Part shown: positions 40,558-53,468 of the stretch, piece after piece
Position numbering within the stretch: position 1 is the stretch's first letter
Layout of the letters: the number at the start of each line of letters is the position of its first letter
Assembly (NCBI RefSeq): GCF_014197915.1
Contig: NZ_JACIGK010000024.1
Span: forward strand, 1 to 64,000
DNA: 64,000 bases
Source of the DNA: Roseospira visakhapatnamensis
GTDB taxonomy: Bacteria; Pseudomonadota; Alphaproteobacteria; Rhodospirillales; Rhodospirillaceae
Direction of reading: 5' to 3'
Position numbers and translations under genes: made by a program
Notes under the pieces: model-generated
Told to the model about the DNA's origin: nothing
What the model saw: the letters and a program-made list of their open reading frames with translations, nothing else
The model's database searches: none

Positions 40558-42155
40558 TGGCCCGCGTGGCGGCGGCCGTGCGCGACCTGCGAGGCTGGCG
40601 CCGCCACGGCACCGCCACCGCGCTCGGCGCCGCCGCCGCGCTGGCCCTGCCACCCTTCCACGTCGTGCCGGCCCTGCTGGTGGGCCTGACGGGCCTGGTC
40701 TGGCTGCTGGATGGCGCGCCCCGCCGGCGCGGCGCCTTCGCCGCCGGCTGGTGGTTCGGTCTGGGCTGGTTCGCCGTCGGCCTGCACTGGATCGCCCATG
40801 CGCTGCTGGTGGACGCCGCCCGCTTCGGCTGGCTGATCCCCCTGGCCATCGGCGGCCTGGCGGCGGTGCTGGCGCTGTTCACGGGTCTGGGGACGCTGCT
40901 GGCCGGCCTCTGGTGGCGCCCCGGACGGCCGTCGCGGGTGCTGGTGCTGGCCGGGGCCTGGACCCTGGCCGAGGCGCTGCGGGGCTGGGCCTTCACCGGC
41001 TTTCCCTGGAACCAGCCGGCCACCGTGTGGATGCCCTGGCCGGCCGCGCTGCAAACGGCGGCGCTGATCGGCGCCCTGGGCCTGAGCGCGCTGACCGTGC
41101 TGGCGCTGGCCGCGCCGGCGGTGCTGGCCGACGCCGGCGCCGCCCGCTGGCGGCGCGGCGGCGTGCTGGCGCTGGCCGGGGCGGCGCTGCTGGCGCCGAC
41201 GCTCTGGGGTCAGGTCCGGCTGACCCGGCCGCCCCCCGCCGATGTGGCGGGGGTGCGCCTGCGTCTGGTGCAGCCCAACTACACCCAGGCGGAGAAATGG
41301 GACCCGGCGCGGCGCGACCTGAACCTGCTCGATCAGGTGGAGATGAGCCGGGCGCCGGGGTTCGAGGCCGTCACCCATGTCATCTGGTCGGAGACCGCCT
41401 CGGTCTTCCCGCTGGCCACGGACACCGAGCGGCGGCGCCTGGTGGCCGCGGCCGCGCCCCCCGGCGGCCTGCTGCTGACCGGCGCGCCGCGCGTCTCGCC
41501 GCCGGGAACGACCCCGTTCCAGGTCTGGAACAGCCTGCTCGCGGTCACGCCGGCGGCGACGATCGCCGGCGCCTATGACAAGCATCACCTGGTGCCCTTT
41601 GGCGAGTACGTGCCGTTTCGGGATATCCTGCCCCTTGAGAAGATCACCCCCGGCGCCCTCGACTTCACCCCCGGCCCCGGGCCAACCACCCTCGACCTGC
41701 CCGGCACCCCGCCGGTGTCGCCGCTGATCTGCTACGAGGTGATCTTCCCCGGCCAGGTGGTGGACGCCGCCGCGCGGCCCACCTGGATGGTCAACGTCAC
41801 CAACGATGGCTGGTACGGAACGAGTCCCGGACCGTATCAGCATCTGGCCACCGCGCGGTTGCGCGCCGTGGAAGAAGGCGTACCCTTGGTCCGTGTGGCC
41901 AACACCGGCATCTCGGCGGTGGTCGATGCGATGGGACGCGTGACCGGGCGGCTGGATCTGGGCACGCGGGGCGTGCTGGATGCCGCCCTGCCCGGCGCCA
42001 TGCCGCCCACGCCCTTCGCCCGCCTGGGCATGCCGGTGCCCCTGGCCCTGGCGCTGGCCCTGTTGATGGCCGGCGCCGTCGGGGGGTGGGGATGGCGACA
42101 GGGAGGGCGCGCCCGGCGCGCGCCAGAGAGCGCACAGCGTAAAAACACAGCCTGA
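40554..42155 (+). CDS. lnt: apolipoprotein N-acyltransferase
   Basis: Lnt transfers the third acyl chain to the N-terminal cysteine of lipoproteins at the periplasmic face of the inner membrane, the last step of lipoprotein maturation. The 533-residue product has about seven membrane helices in its first 220 residues and one at the end. The nitrilase-like domain between carries the triad E280 (VIWSETASVF), K343 (YDKHHLVPFGEYVP) and C393 (LICYEVIFPG). It is translationally coupled to corC (ATGA overlap). Substrates in this window include Pal. Confidence 0.96.
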   Translation: MMARVAAAVRDLRGWRRHGTATALGAAAALALPPFHVVPALLVGLTGLVWLLDGAPRRRGAFAAGWWFGLGWFAVGLHWIAHALLVDAARFGWLIPLAIGGLAAVLALFTGLGTLLAGLWWRPGRPSRVLVLAGAWTLAEALRGWAFTGFPWNQPATVWMPWPAALQTAALIGALGLSALTVLALAAPAVLADAGAARWRRGGVLALAGAALLAPTLWGQVRLTRPPPADVAGVRLRLVQPNYTQAEKWDPARRDLNLLDQVEMSRAPGFEAVTHVIWSETASVFPLATDTERRRLVAAAAPPGGLLLTGAPRVSPPGTTPFQVWNSLLAVTPAATIAGAYDKHHLVPFGEYVPFRDILPLEKITPGALDFTPGPGPTTLDLPGTPPVSPLICYEVIFPGQVVDAAARPTWMVNVTNDGWYGTSPGPYQHLATARLRAVEEGVPLVRVANTGISAVVDAMGRVTGRLDLGTRGVLDAALPGAMPPTPFARLGMPVPLALALALLMAGAVGGWGWRQGGRARRAPESAQRKNTA

Positions 42156-42171
42156 CCATAGCTGTATATTT

Positions 42172-42223
42172 ACCTAGGGCTTGCGTGTTGACCGGCGTAT
42201 CTACCCTCGCCTATTGTCTAGGT
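42172..42223 (+). promoter_or_regulatory. promoter and inverted repeat upstream of the XRE gene
   Basis: TTGACC (42188-42193) and TATTGT (42212-42217) are 18 bp apart. They are flanked by the inverted pair ACCTAG (42172-42177) and CTAGGT (42218-42223). The XRE start codon is about 90 bp downstream. Autoregulation is plausible. The CTAG cores are notable because CTAG also bounds the dispersed element. Confidence 0.4.
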
Positions 42224-42312
42224 GTCGGGACCGTTGCTCGGCGCGTGAGTTCCTAAACCGTCGGACGACCAACCGCGCCGAAGACTCGGGCACCACCGGG
42301 GACTTGACGATC

Positions 42313-42837
42313 ATGGCCGAACACCAGGACCAGCCCATGCGGCTGTCGACCCGCGGACGCACACCGTCGGGCAAGCCCAATCCCGTGGACGTGCATGTGG
42401 GCGCGCGCATTCGCCTGCGCCGGACCTTGCTCGGCATGAGCCAGGAAAGCCTCGGAGAGGCCATTGGCCTGACCTTTCAGCAGGTGCAGAAGTACGAGCG
42501 CGGCGCCAATCGCGTCGGGGCCAGCCGGTTATGGGACTTGAGCCGGGTTCTCGACGTTGCTGTGTCGTACTTCTTCGAGGACATGGACGACGACGTGTCC
42601 AGCCTGAGCCCCCGGCACATTCGCGGCGCCATCGAGGAACCGCGGGAATCGCGGGACGCCGACCCCCTGACCCGGCGCGAAACCCTGGAACTGGTGCGGG
42701 CCTACTACCGCATTCCCAGCCCCCAGGTACGCCGGCGGGTGTTCGAGTTGACCAAGACCCTGGGCACCCCGGATGACCCGCCCGATGCCGCCTCCGTCGA
42801 GATCGAGGCCGACCGCGACGCGCCGCCGGCGGAGTGA
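42313..42837 (+). CDS. XRE-family regulator (conserved in alphaproteobacteria)
   Basis: A 174-residue helix-turn-helix protein. The DNA-binding domain spans about residues 28-85: [40 protein letters not shown] and [20 protein letters not shown]. This is the alphaproteobacterial XRE type often found after lnt and before metK (related proteins include the Sinorhizobium/Caulobacter-type regulators after lnt). The C-terminal part has a helical segment ([20 protein letters not shown]) conserved in that group. The start ATG 42313 follows a promoter with an inverted repeat. The target genes are unknown. In many relatives metK and trmB follow, but here hldE lies convergently instead. Confidence 0.85.
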   Translation: MAEHQDQPMRLSTRGRTPSGKPNPVDVHVGARIRLRRTLLGMSQESLGEAIGLTFQQVQKYERGANRVGASRLWDLSRVLDVAVSYFFEDMDDDVSSLSPRHIRGAIEEPRESRDADPLTRRETLELVRAYYRIPSPQVRRRVFELTKTLGTPDDPPDAASVEIEADRDAPPAE

Positions 42838-42852
42838 TGGGGCTGCCGCCAG

Positions 42853-44379
42853 TCAGCGGCGTGCGTCGGTCTCCTCGGCGCCGGCCATGCGCGCCAGGGT
42901 GGCGGTGGTGGACTGACCGGCGACCAGATCGGCCAGCACCACCCGGCCGCCATAGCCCCGCACCACGTCCGCGCCCACCACCGTCTCCACGGTGTAGTCC
43001 GCCCCCTTGACCAGCACGTCGGGGCGCAGCGCCCCGATCAGGGCCAGCGGCGTGTCCTCGGCGAACAGCACCACCCGGTCCACGTCGGCCAGCGAGGCAA
43101 GCACCGTCGCCCGGGCCATCTCGCCCTGGACCGGACGGCGCGGCCCCTTCAGCCGGCGCACCGAGGCATCGGCGTTCAATCCCACCACCAGCCGGTCGCA
43201 GGCGGCCCGGGCCTGGGCGATCAGCGACACGTGCCCCGGGTGCAGCAGGTCGAAACAGCCGTTGGTGAAGCCTACCCTGAGGCCGCGCCGGCGCCAGCGC
43301 TCCGCCGTCTCCACAAGCGCGTCCAGGCGCACCACCTTGTCCTCGGCGCGGGCCAGGTCCTGATGATGCAGCGCCGAAACCAGGTCGTCGGCGCGCACGG
43401 CGGCGGTGCCCACCTTGCCGACCACCACCCCGGCGGCGGCGTTGGCCAGCCGCGCCCCGGCCGACGGCGAGGCCCCCACGGCCAGGGCGGCGGCCAGCGT
43501 GGCCACCACCGTGTCGCCGGCCCCGGAGACGTCGAACACCTCGCGGGCCTCGGCGGGCAGATGCTCCGCCCGGGCCCCGTCGGACACCAGGGTCATGCCG
43601 TCCTGGCTGCGGGTGGCCAGCACCGCCTCCACGCCACAGCGGGCGATCAGGGCACGGCAGGCGGCCTCCACGCTCGCGTCGTCGTGCGTCGGGTGACCGC
43701 CGGTGGCCTCCGACAGTTCCTTGCGGTTGGGCGTCACCACGCCAGCGCCGTCGTAGCGGGCATGGTCCGCGCCCTTGGGATCGACGATCACCGGCCGACC
43801 GGCGCCCCGCGCCAGGGCGATCAGGGCGCGGGTGACGGGTTCGGTCAGCACCCCCTTGCCATAGTCCGACAGCACCAGGGCGCCATGATCGGCGATCACG
43901 GCCCGCGCCTGAGCGAGCAGCGCCTCGCCGGTGGCCTCGGCCAGGGGCCGGATGCACTCGGAATCGGCGCGCAGCAACTGCTGGCCGCCGGCGACGAAGC
44001 GGGTCTTGCGGGTGGTCGGCCGGTCCGATTCGGTCAACAGGCTGGTCTCGACCCCGGGCAGGGCGGCCAGCAGGCCGGCGACGGCCGCGCCGTCGGCATC
44101 GTCGCCGATCACCGACAGGAAGCCCACGCGCGCCCCCAGGCCCACCAGATTGCGCGCCACGTTGCCGGCACCGCCGAGCATGGTGGTCTCGCGCGCGACC
44201 CGCAGCACGGGAATGGGGGCCTCGGGCGACACCCTGTCCACACTTCCCTGCACGAAGGTATCCAGCATCACGTCGCCCACGCACAACACCCGGGCATCCC
44301 CCAGGCGATCCACCAGGTCGACCAGGTCGACGGCACCCGGAGAAGCGGTGGTATGCGGGGGGTCGGCGGCGACGGTCAT
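42853..44379 (-). CDS. hldE: bifunctional heptose kinase/adenylyltransferase
   Basis: HldE phosphorylates D-glycero-beta-D-manno-heptose 7-phosphate and adenylates the 1-phosphate, on the path to ADP-heptose for LPS inner core. The 508-residue product has the ribokinase-like domain first (DARVLCVGDVMLDTFVQGSV, GGAGNVARNLVGLGARVGFL and the catalytic FDVSGAGDTVVATLAAAL). The nucleotidyltransferase domain follows from about residue 365 (VGFTNGCFDLLHPGHVSLI). ATG 44379 was chosen from family length; the frame is open upstream. A small membrane-protein gene lies 188 bp upstream on the same strand. The presence of hldE implies heptose-containing LPS. Confidence 0.94.
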   Translation of the reverse strand: MTVAADPPHTTASPGAVDLVDLVDRLGDARVLCVGDVMLDTFVQGSVDRVSPEAPIPVLRVARETTMLGGAGNVARNLVGLGARVGFLSVIGDDADGAAVAGLLAALPGVETSLLTESDRPTTRKTRFVAGGQQLLRADSECIRPLAEATGEALLAQARAVIADHGALVLSDYGKGVLTEPVTRALIALARGAGRPVIVDPKGADHARYDGAGVVTPNRKELSEATGGHPTHDDASVEAACRALIARCGVEAVLATRSQDGMTLVSDGARAEHLPAEAREVFDVSGAGDTVVATLAAALAVGASPSAGARLANAAAGVVVGKVGTAAVRADDLVSALHHQDLARAEDKVVRLDALVETAERWRRRGLRVGFTNGCFDLLHPGHVSLIAQARAACDRLVVGLNADASVRRLKGPRRPVQGEMARATVLASLADVDRVVLFAEDTPLALIGALRPDVLVKGADYTVETVVGADVVRGYGGRVVLADLVAGQSTTATLARMAGAEETDARR

Positions 44380-44567
44380 GGGACGGGGTCCATCCTGGAG
44401 CTTCGAGACAGGGCGCGGGACAGGCGGCATCGGCGGGCGGCAACGGCGGGCGGCCCATGGAGACGGGGCGATGGGCGGCTGCTTTAGCACGGCCGGCGCG
44501 CGGTGGGCCATTGGTCAAATGGTCCCGGGACGCGCGGCTCGGCAGCAAAGGCCGCGTGGCGAGCGTA

Positions 44568-44780
44568 TCAAAGGCCGCGTGGCGGCAGGGGGCGACCGCT
44601 CCACAGGCTGATCAGATGCGCCAGCAGCCCCAGGATCAGCACCAGGCAGACGGCGGCGACGGCGCCCCAGGGAATCCGCCATACCGGCCCGGGCCGCCAC
44701 GGCCGGCGCACCCGCCAGGCCGCCAGCCCCAGCAGCGGCAGAAGCCCGGCCAGCAGGCCAAGGGTGGTCTCCAGGGGCAT
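44568..44780 (-). CDS. small two-helix membrane protein, unknown function
   Basis: The 70-residue frame from ATG 44780 reads MPLETTLGLLAGLLPLLGLA, then AWRVRRPWRPGPVWRIPWGA, then VAAVCLVLILGLLAHLISLW. It therefore has two clear transmembrane helices joined by a basic loop, which puts the loop on the cytoplasmic side. A purine-rich AGAGAGGACG precedes the start. I do not recognise a named family. It is probably co-transcribed with hldE, which suggests an envelope role. Confidence 0.55.
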   Translation of the reverse strand: MPLETTLGLLAGLLPLLGLAAWRVRRPWRPGPVWRIPWGAVAAVCLVLILGLLAHLISLWSGRPLPPRGL

Positions 44781-45116
44781 GGCGGCGTCGTCCTCTCTCT
44801 CGGGTTGGGGGCCGGCGCATCCGCCGCGGCGGACGCGCCGGACCGATGGACCGGGGGCCGTGCCGCGCTCGGGGCTTGCTCGGGGCTTGGGGCCGAACCG
44901 CCAGGGTTGTACAACGGGGAAGACCGATGCCGACGTCCCGGGCTGACGATCGGGGCCGACTCGATCATGATGGCCGTCGTCGCCCCCGCGCGACAAGCGT
45001 GGGGCGGAGGCCGGCCCCCGCCCTCGACAATCGTCGTCGTGGGCCACGGGCCCGTGCCCAGGACCATGACCGCCACCGCCGCCTGGGCCGTGGCGGTCCG
45101 CGCAGCGGAGGGAACG
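44781..45116. other. divergent promoter region between the small membrane gene and DUF2937
   Basis: 336 bp without a supportable gene. A 10-bp perfect palindrome GTTGTACAAC at 44906-44915 stands out in otherwise G+C-rich sequence and could be an operator for either gene. Confidence 0.4.
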
Positions 45117-45692
45117 ATGCCCATGGGCTGGTTGGGGCGCAAGCTGGACTCGCTGACCGGCGCCACGGTCGGCGCGGCGGGCGCGATCGCCGCGTCTCAG
45201 TGGCGCGAGTATCTGCAACAGTACCGCCAGCGTCTGGGCGGGCACCTCGACGAGGCCAGCGGCCAGTTGCGGCACCTGACCGACGTGCACGCGGTGGCCG
45301 ACACCGCGCAGCGCCCGGTGGTGGCGGAGATGATGGCCGCCAGCGAAGCCCGGACCCAGAGCCTGGCCGAGGCCCTGCGGGCGCTGGCCGAAGCACCCAC
45401 GGCGTTGCAGCCCTGGGCCTTCGTGCGTCACCTGGACCCGGTGGCGGCGCGGGCCACGCTGGAGGCGTTCCAGCCGGCCCTGCCCCTGGATGCCGCCTCG
45501 CTCGCCTGGGCCGGCGTGGGGCTGGTGGCCGCGCTGGTGCTTTACGAGGCGCTCAAGGGGCTGCTGTGGACACCGGTGGCGCTGGCCAGGCGCGCCCGGC
45601 GGCCGCGCGCCATCCCCAAGCGCCGAGCCGCCGACCGGGACGACGGCCGCCCCGGCCCTCGGGAACGTCGCGAGCCCCGTCTGGAGTCGTGA
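45117..45692 (+). CDS. DUF2937 family protein
   Basis: The 191-residue protein starts MPMGWLGRKLDSLTGATVGA. It has SQWREYLQQYRQRLGGHLDE near residue 25, the conserved segment of the DUF2937 family, whose members carry a membrane helix at each end. Here the N-terminal hydrophobic part is weak (TVGAAGAIAA). A C-terminal helix (LAWAGVGLVAALVLYEAL, about 140-160) is followed by a long Arg-rich tail. A ribosome-binding site GGAGGGA lies just before ATG 45117. The function of the family is unknown. Confidence 0.7.
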   Translation: MPMGWLGRKLDSLTGATVGAAGAIAASQWREYLQQYRQRLGGHLDEASGQLRHLTDVHAVADTAQRPVVAEMMAASEARTQSLAEALRALAEAPTALQPWAFVRHLDPVAARATLEAFQPALPLDAASLAWAGVGLVAALVLYEALKGLLWTPVALARRARRPRAIPKRRAADRDDGRPGPRERREPRLES

Positions 45693-47143
45693 CCGGCGTG
45701 TCGCGGCCGCCGGGGCCGGGACTCGCCGCAGGCCGCCGGATCCGCCCGCGCATCGGGCTCCGCTCTGGTACCAGGGGCGGGGGCATGACAACCCCGGCAC
45801 GGCGCCACTGTCGTTATGCGCGAAAATGACCCGCGTTACATCATCTTGTCAGAACCGCGACACCGCCGGATCGCGACCGTCACGAGTCAAGATATTGCGG
45901 GCCGCGACCGACCATTTACAGCATCTCGCGTCAATCCCTAAAGTTTTGGCCATGTTCCTGTTTCGATCACGTTGCCTCACCTCAGAGGGGTGAGTAGTAT
46001 TCGGGACGGGTCAGGGGCTGCCGCACAGAAAAACAATGATTGATACCAAAGAAGGATTGAAATCCGAGCAATATGACTTGGCAGGCTGTGCTTTCGCGTC
46101 TTAGTTATTTCAGATTAGTGACATCTTTTTCAGTGTATTTTTCATTTTTACTCGTTTGTGACAATTGCATGTCGTGCGCCGTCACGACTCCGGTTCGAGA
46201 AGACAGGGGTATCCGGTCACATCGTGACATCGCGCCCCAACACGGCGATGCCGCGACGGTGGCGAGAGTGACTGCGACAGGATAGTCGCCCTCCGGTCGG
46301 GCCAGCGGCGTGATGTCTGCGTCGGAAGGCGGACGACGCCTCATCAGGTGTTCCGGTCCCGTGACGCGGGTTTGTCCTTGATGCAGGGTCAGGGCCTGCG
46401 ACACCCTGTGAGGACAGGGGGAGGACGGCACGGGGGACGGCCGTGACCGGCGGCATCCGGGCCCGGCGGGTCGGGGGCTCGCCAGGCGGCTCCGGCAAGC
46501 GGGGAGGAGGCACGCCGGAGGTGTGTGCCTGGATTGGTGCCGGGCGCCGGAACCTTCCGAGGCGTGCGCCGTTATCGGAGAGGCGACCGGGCGCAGGACC
46601 AAGCGGCAACACGCGGAGACGACAAGGGGGGCGGTCAGGGACGGACGGGCCAGGATCGGACATCGGTCAGCGAACCGGACACAGGGTCGTCTGATTTTTC
46701 ACCACAATGACCAGGCAGGATCGGTTCAGCCGGGAGTCGAGCAGAGACCCGGCACCGATAACGATGTTCCATGCGGGGGCCGCGCGGCGCTTGCCCGAAC
46801 CGTCAAGCGTGGGCCAGCCAGCGCGGATCAGGACGACCGTGGGGTCGTCTTGAGGCCTGCCGACGAAAGACGGGCCGACGAAAGACGGGCCGACGAAAGA
46901 CGGGCCGACGAAACGAGGGACCGACGAACGAGTGACCGACGAACGAGGGACCGACAAGCGACGGGCCATCCGTCGTCGGGCGGCTGGCACCGCGACGCGG
47001 TGCCGCGCCTTGGACCTGGCGAGCCAGGTTCAGGGCCAAGGATGACTGGGACGAGGGGGGTGACCGGACCCGATCGGTTTCAAACACCCGGTTTCACACA
47101 CCGGGCGGACGCCGTCGGCGGCACCGCGCAAGGCGAGTTTACG
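45693..47143. other. 1.45-kb non-coding region upstream of dnaA
   Basis: This is the longest gene-free stretch in the window. It contains an A+T-rich island (about 46025-46180) with runs such as TTTTTCAGTGTATTTTTCATT and several GTGACA words. A G+C-rich part follows, and then the 15-bp tandem repeats at 46861-46966. I did not find an exact TTATCCACA DnaA box by eye, so I do not call an origin. Promoters of dnaA and possibly regulatory RNA or an origin could be here. Confidence 0.45.
46861..46966. repeat. seven tandem 15-16-bp units upstream of dnaA
   Basis: Three identical CGACGAAAGACGGGC units are followed by four variants: a 16-bp CGACGAAACGAGGGAC, CGACGAACGAGTGAC, CGACGAACGAGGGAC and CGACAAGCGACGGGC. 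The block ends 177 bp before the dnaA start codon. The spacing of about 1.4 helical turns per unit differs from most iterons. The dnaA frame is open across it, so one strand would encode repeating (A)DERR, but there is no start or ribosome-binding site to support that. Confidence 0.85.
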
Positions 47144-48622
<1,479 letters not shown>

Positions 48623-48706
48623 CGGATCGCGGAACCCGTCGCTCCGACTCGCCGCGCGCCTCCCCGGGTCCGCCCGACGTCCCGCGCGCGGCACGGCCGG
48701 GCCGCA

Positions 48707-49843
48707 TCAGGCGCCGGGCGCGGTAGCGGTGGCCGTGGCCACCCGAAGGGCCTGAACCGTCTCGGCCACGTCGTGGACACGCAGGATCTGCACACCCTGG
48801 TCGACGGCCCCCAGGGCGGCCGCCAGTGACCCGGCCAGCCGCGCCTTGGGGGGCAGGTCCGCGCCAGCCAGATGGGCGATGAAGCTCTTGCGCGACGCCC
48901 CCAGCAGCACCGCGCAGCCCAGTCCGTGCAGCGCACCGATGTGGCCCAGCAGGTCCCGGTTGTGGTCGACGGTCTTGCCGAAGCCGATGCCCGGGTCCAC
49001 GCACAGGTGCTCCGGCGCCAGGCCGGCGGCGCGGCAGGCCGCCACCCGGGCGCCCAGCCAGGCGGTGACGTCGGCGACGGCCCGGTCATACCGGGGATCG
49101 GCCTGCATGGTGCGCGGCTCGCCCTGGATATGCATGAGGATCACCGGAACGCGGTGTCGCGCGGCCACCGCCAGGGCGTCCGAATCGCCGGTCAGGGCGG
49201 TGACGTCATTGAGGATGGACGCGCCGTGGGCCAGCGCCGCCTCCATCACCGCCGCGCGCCGGCTGTCGATGGACACGCGCGCGCCCCGGTCGGCCAGCGC
49301 CCGGACCACCGGCAGCACCCGGCGCATCTCCTCCGCGACGGAGACCGGCTCCGACCCCGGCCGGGTGCTCTCGCCCCCCACGTCCAGGATATCGGCGCCG
49401 GCGGCCATCATCGCCAGGCCGGCGGCGACGGCGGTCTCCGTGGTGTCATGGTCGCCGCCGTCGCTGAAGCTGTCCGGCGTGCAGTTGAGAATGCCCATGA
49501 CCCGGGGCCGGTCCAGGGACAGCCCGGCGAACGGCGGCCGGGGGGCCGACAGCCGCTCCAGGGTCTCGACCACCCGCGCGTCCCAGCCCTCCCCCCTGGC
49601 CCGCGCCCAGACGGTCAGGGTGTCCAGGGGAGCGGCCGCCTGCCGCCAGCCGTCGGCCAGGGCGCCGGCCGGGTCACGCCACCAGACGGTGACGGCCGAG
49701 AAGGCCAGCGGCCCGCCGGCCAGCGGCCGGGCGCGGCCGGTCCCCAGCGCCACCTCGGCGGCGGCGCCCCTCAAGAGGCCGGTGGGCGCCATCACCAGGG
49801 AAGAGGTCGTGTCGCGCGGGTGGCGCCAGTCGTGGTCGGTCAT
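48707..49843 (-). CDS. folP: dihydropteroate synthase
   Basis: FolP joins p-aminobenzoate to hydroxymethyl-dihydropterin diphosphate in folate synthesis and is the sulfonamide target. The DHPS core starts near residue 112 (RPRVMGILNCTPDSFSDGG) and contains DILDVGGESTRPGSEPVS, SIDSRRAAVMEAAL, ILNDVTALTGD, DPGIGFGKT and LLGASRKSFIA, all canonical. The preceding 110 residues are an extra domain of a kind seen in some Rhodospirillales enzymes; its role is unknown. It lies downstream of ftsH as in many proteobacteria, but a terminator separates them, and glmM, its usual follower, is elsewhere. Confidence 0.95.
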   Translation of the reverse strand: MTDHDWRHPRDTTSSLVMAPTGLLRGAAAEVALGTGRARPLAGGPLAFSAVTVWWRDPAGALADGWRQAAAPLDTLTVWARARGEGWDARVVETLERLSAPRPPFAGLSLDRPRVMGILNCTPDSFSDGGDHDTTETAVAAGLAMMAAGADILDVGGESTRPGSEPVSVAEEMRRVLPVVRALADRGARVSIDSRRAAVMEAALAHGASILNDVTALTGDSDALAVAARHRVPVILMHIQGEPRTMQADPRYDRAVADVTAWLGARVAACRAAGLAPEHLCVDPGIGFGKTVDHNRDLLGHIGALHGLGCAVLLGASRKSFIAHLAGADLPPKARLAGSLAAALGAVDQGVQILRVHDVAETVQALRVATATATAPGA

Positions 49844-49901
49844 GGCCGCTCCGGAACCCGTGGGAGAGAAGGCCCCCTGTTTACGGCGGCGGGCGCCCAG
49901 G

Positions 49902-49934
49902 AAAAAGGCCCCACCAGGGGGCGGGGCCTTTTTT
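49902..49934 (-). terminator. intrinsic terminator after ftsH
   Basis: AAAAAGGCCCC and GGGGCCTTTTT form a perfect 11-bp stem around a 10-base loop, with T-runs on both strands. It is 39 bp beyond the ftsH stop and 58 bp before the folP start, so it should limit read-through from ftsH into folP. Confidence 0.85.
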
Positions 49935-49972
49935 GGGGTCCGGCCGGATGATCCGGCGCCGGGTACGCGGCG

Positions 49973-51904
<1,932 letters not shown>

Positions 51905-52013
51905 GGCCTGACCCCTTTTTCCCACATGCGCCCAAACGCGTCCCGCACGAGTCGTGACCGGGCGCGGGCATGGTCCCCTGTCCGCCGGCGGCCGGTGGCG
52001 CGCGCCGTGGCTT

Positions 52014-53453
52014 CTACATGGGGTCGTCCCGCGCCGAGGCAAGGCGCGTCGGGGGCGCCGTCAACGGCAGGCGCGGCGCGAAGCGGACGTGCCAGCAGGG
52101 GGCGTCCTCCTCCGTGTCCACGTCGTCGGCCCGCCCTGGCGATGCCAACGAACCAGCATAGCGGACGGAGCCCGGGGCACAAGCATCCGCGAGCACCTCG
52201 CCACGATCGGACACGACCACGGGAAGCCCGGCCCGCGCGGCCGACGGCAGGACGTCCGGACCGGGAACCGTCAGGCCGGCCGCGCGACGGGCGGCGGCGA
52301 CGGCGGACCAGCCCACGGTGGCCAGCGGCACCACCCGGATGTCCGGCGCCGGCCGCGCGCCTCCGTCCAGGATGACGAAGCGCCCGTCCCACAGGGCTTC
52401 CGTGGCCCGAAGCGGCTGCGGCGGCGGCCAGTGGCGGGCCTCGCGCACCACCAACCAGCCCCGCCCGCGCGGATCGGGCAGCACCCGACAGCGTCCCAGG
52501 GTGAGGCCGGCGCCGCCGGCGTCACCCATCGCGCCCAAGGCCCCCCGCAGGCGCGCCAGGGCACGCGCGAGCGGCGCCTCGCGCGGCGGCCGCGCCGCTC
52601 CGCCGACGCAGGCCAGCAGGCGGCCCAGGGCGGCCCGGGCCTCGCTGTCGGGTGGCGCCAGCAGGTCCGCCAGATCGACGCGCGCATGGCCCGTGGGCGC
52701 CAGCACCAGCGCCCGGGCCAGCCGGGCATTGAGCCGCCGGGTCGCCTCGGCGCGGCGCTCGGCGGCGCGCGCGGCGGCGCGCACCAGGCCGGCGGCGCCC
52801 ACCCCCGCCTCGGCCAGCGCCGGCGCGACCCGGCGCAGGCGCACCCGCTGGAAAGTCCGGTCCCGATTGCTCGGATCCTCGATCCAGGGATGGCCGCGCG
52901 CCCGCAGGGTGGCCCGCGTGACCGCGCCGGGCAGGGTCAGCAGCGGCCGCAGCACGCGCACGGACGGCCGGTAGGTGACCGGCGCCATGGCCGCCAGGCC
53001 ATCGGGGCCGCTGCCCTGCCCCAGGCGCAGCAGAACCGTTTCCGCCTGATCATCGCGATGATGGGCCAGCAGCAGGTCGAGGACCCCATGGGCGCGGCAC
53101 CAGCCCTCCAGAAGCGCCAGGCGGGCGGCGCGGGCGGCCGCCTGGACGCCATGCGCGGGCTTCGGCCCGGTCCAGACCAGGGTGTGCTGGGGGATTCCGG
53201 CGGACGCCATCCAGGCCGCCACCCGGGCGGTCTCGGCGGCGGCCTCCGGACGCAGGCCATGATCGACGGTCAGGGCCGTGACCGACCCGCCCCGGGCGCG
53301 CGCCCAGTCGGCCGCCAGCAGCGCCAGGGCCAGGCTGTCGGCGCCGCCGGAGACGGCCACCGCCAGGCGCGGCGCGGGTTCGAACGGTCCCAGCGGCGCC
53401 ATCAGGGCGGCGAAGCCGGTCCCGTCCAGAGTCACGCCGCCGGCGGTGTCCAT
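52014..53453 (-). CDS. tilS: tRNA(Ile)-lysidine synthase
   Basis: TilS attaches lysine to C34 of tRNA-Ile(CAU) so that it reads AUA. The 479-residue product has the PP-loop SGGADS at residues 35-40, [15 protein letters not shown], and the [20 protein letters not shown] block with [10 protein letters not shown] further on. The C-terminal 240 residues are poorly conserved and Ala/Arg-rich, as in other alphaproteobacterial enzymes. It starts 15 bp after ybgF ends, so the two are probably co-transcribed, and ftsH follows 109 bp on. Confidence 0.94.
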   Translation of the reverse strand: MDTAGGVTLDGTGFAALMAPLGPFEPAPRLAVAVSGGADSLALALLAADWARARGGSVTALTVDHGLRPEAAAETARVAAWMASAGIPQHTLVWTGPKPAHGVQAAARAARLALLEGWCRAHGVLDLLLAHHRDDQAETVLLRLGQGSGPDGLAAMAPVTYRPSVRVLRPLLTLPGAVTRATLRARGHPWIEDPSNRDRTFQRVRLRRVAPALAEAGVGAAGLVRAAARAAERRAEATRRLNARLARALVLAPTGHARVDLADLLAPPDSEARAALGRLLACVGGAARPPREAPLARALARLRGALGAMGDAGGAGLTLGRCRVLPDPRGRGWLVVREARHWPPPQPLRATEALWDGRFVILDGGARPAPDIRVVPLATVGWSAVAAARRAAGLTVPGPDVLPSAARAGLPVVVSDRGEVLADACAPGSVRYAGSLASPGRADDVDTEEDAPCWHVRFAPRLPLTAPPTRLASARDDPM

Positions 53454-53468
53454 GGGTGGGGCCTCAGG

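Noticed and set aside
42181-42312. TTG-initiated extension of the XRE gene
   Set aside because: It would run through the apparent promoter and inverted repeat; the ATG at 42313 leads directly into the conserved part.
46861-46966. CRISPR array
   Set aside because: The units are contiguous with no spacers and only 15-16 bp long; no cas genes are present. The same reasoning excludes 3740-3799.
46523-47143. N-terminal extension of the dnaA frame through the tandem repeats
   Set aside because: DnaA proteins start at the ELWARVQRQL domain; the upstream part is low complexity, includes the repeat-encoded ADERR run and has no conserved sequence.
45693-47143. Chromosomal origin
   Set aside because: No exact DnaA boxes were seen and in many alphaproteobacteria the origin is not at dnaA; composition alone is not enough.
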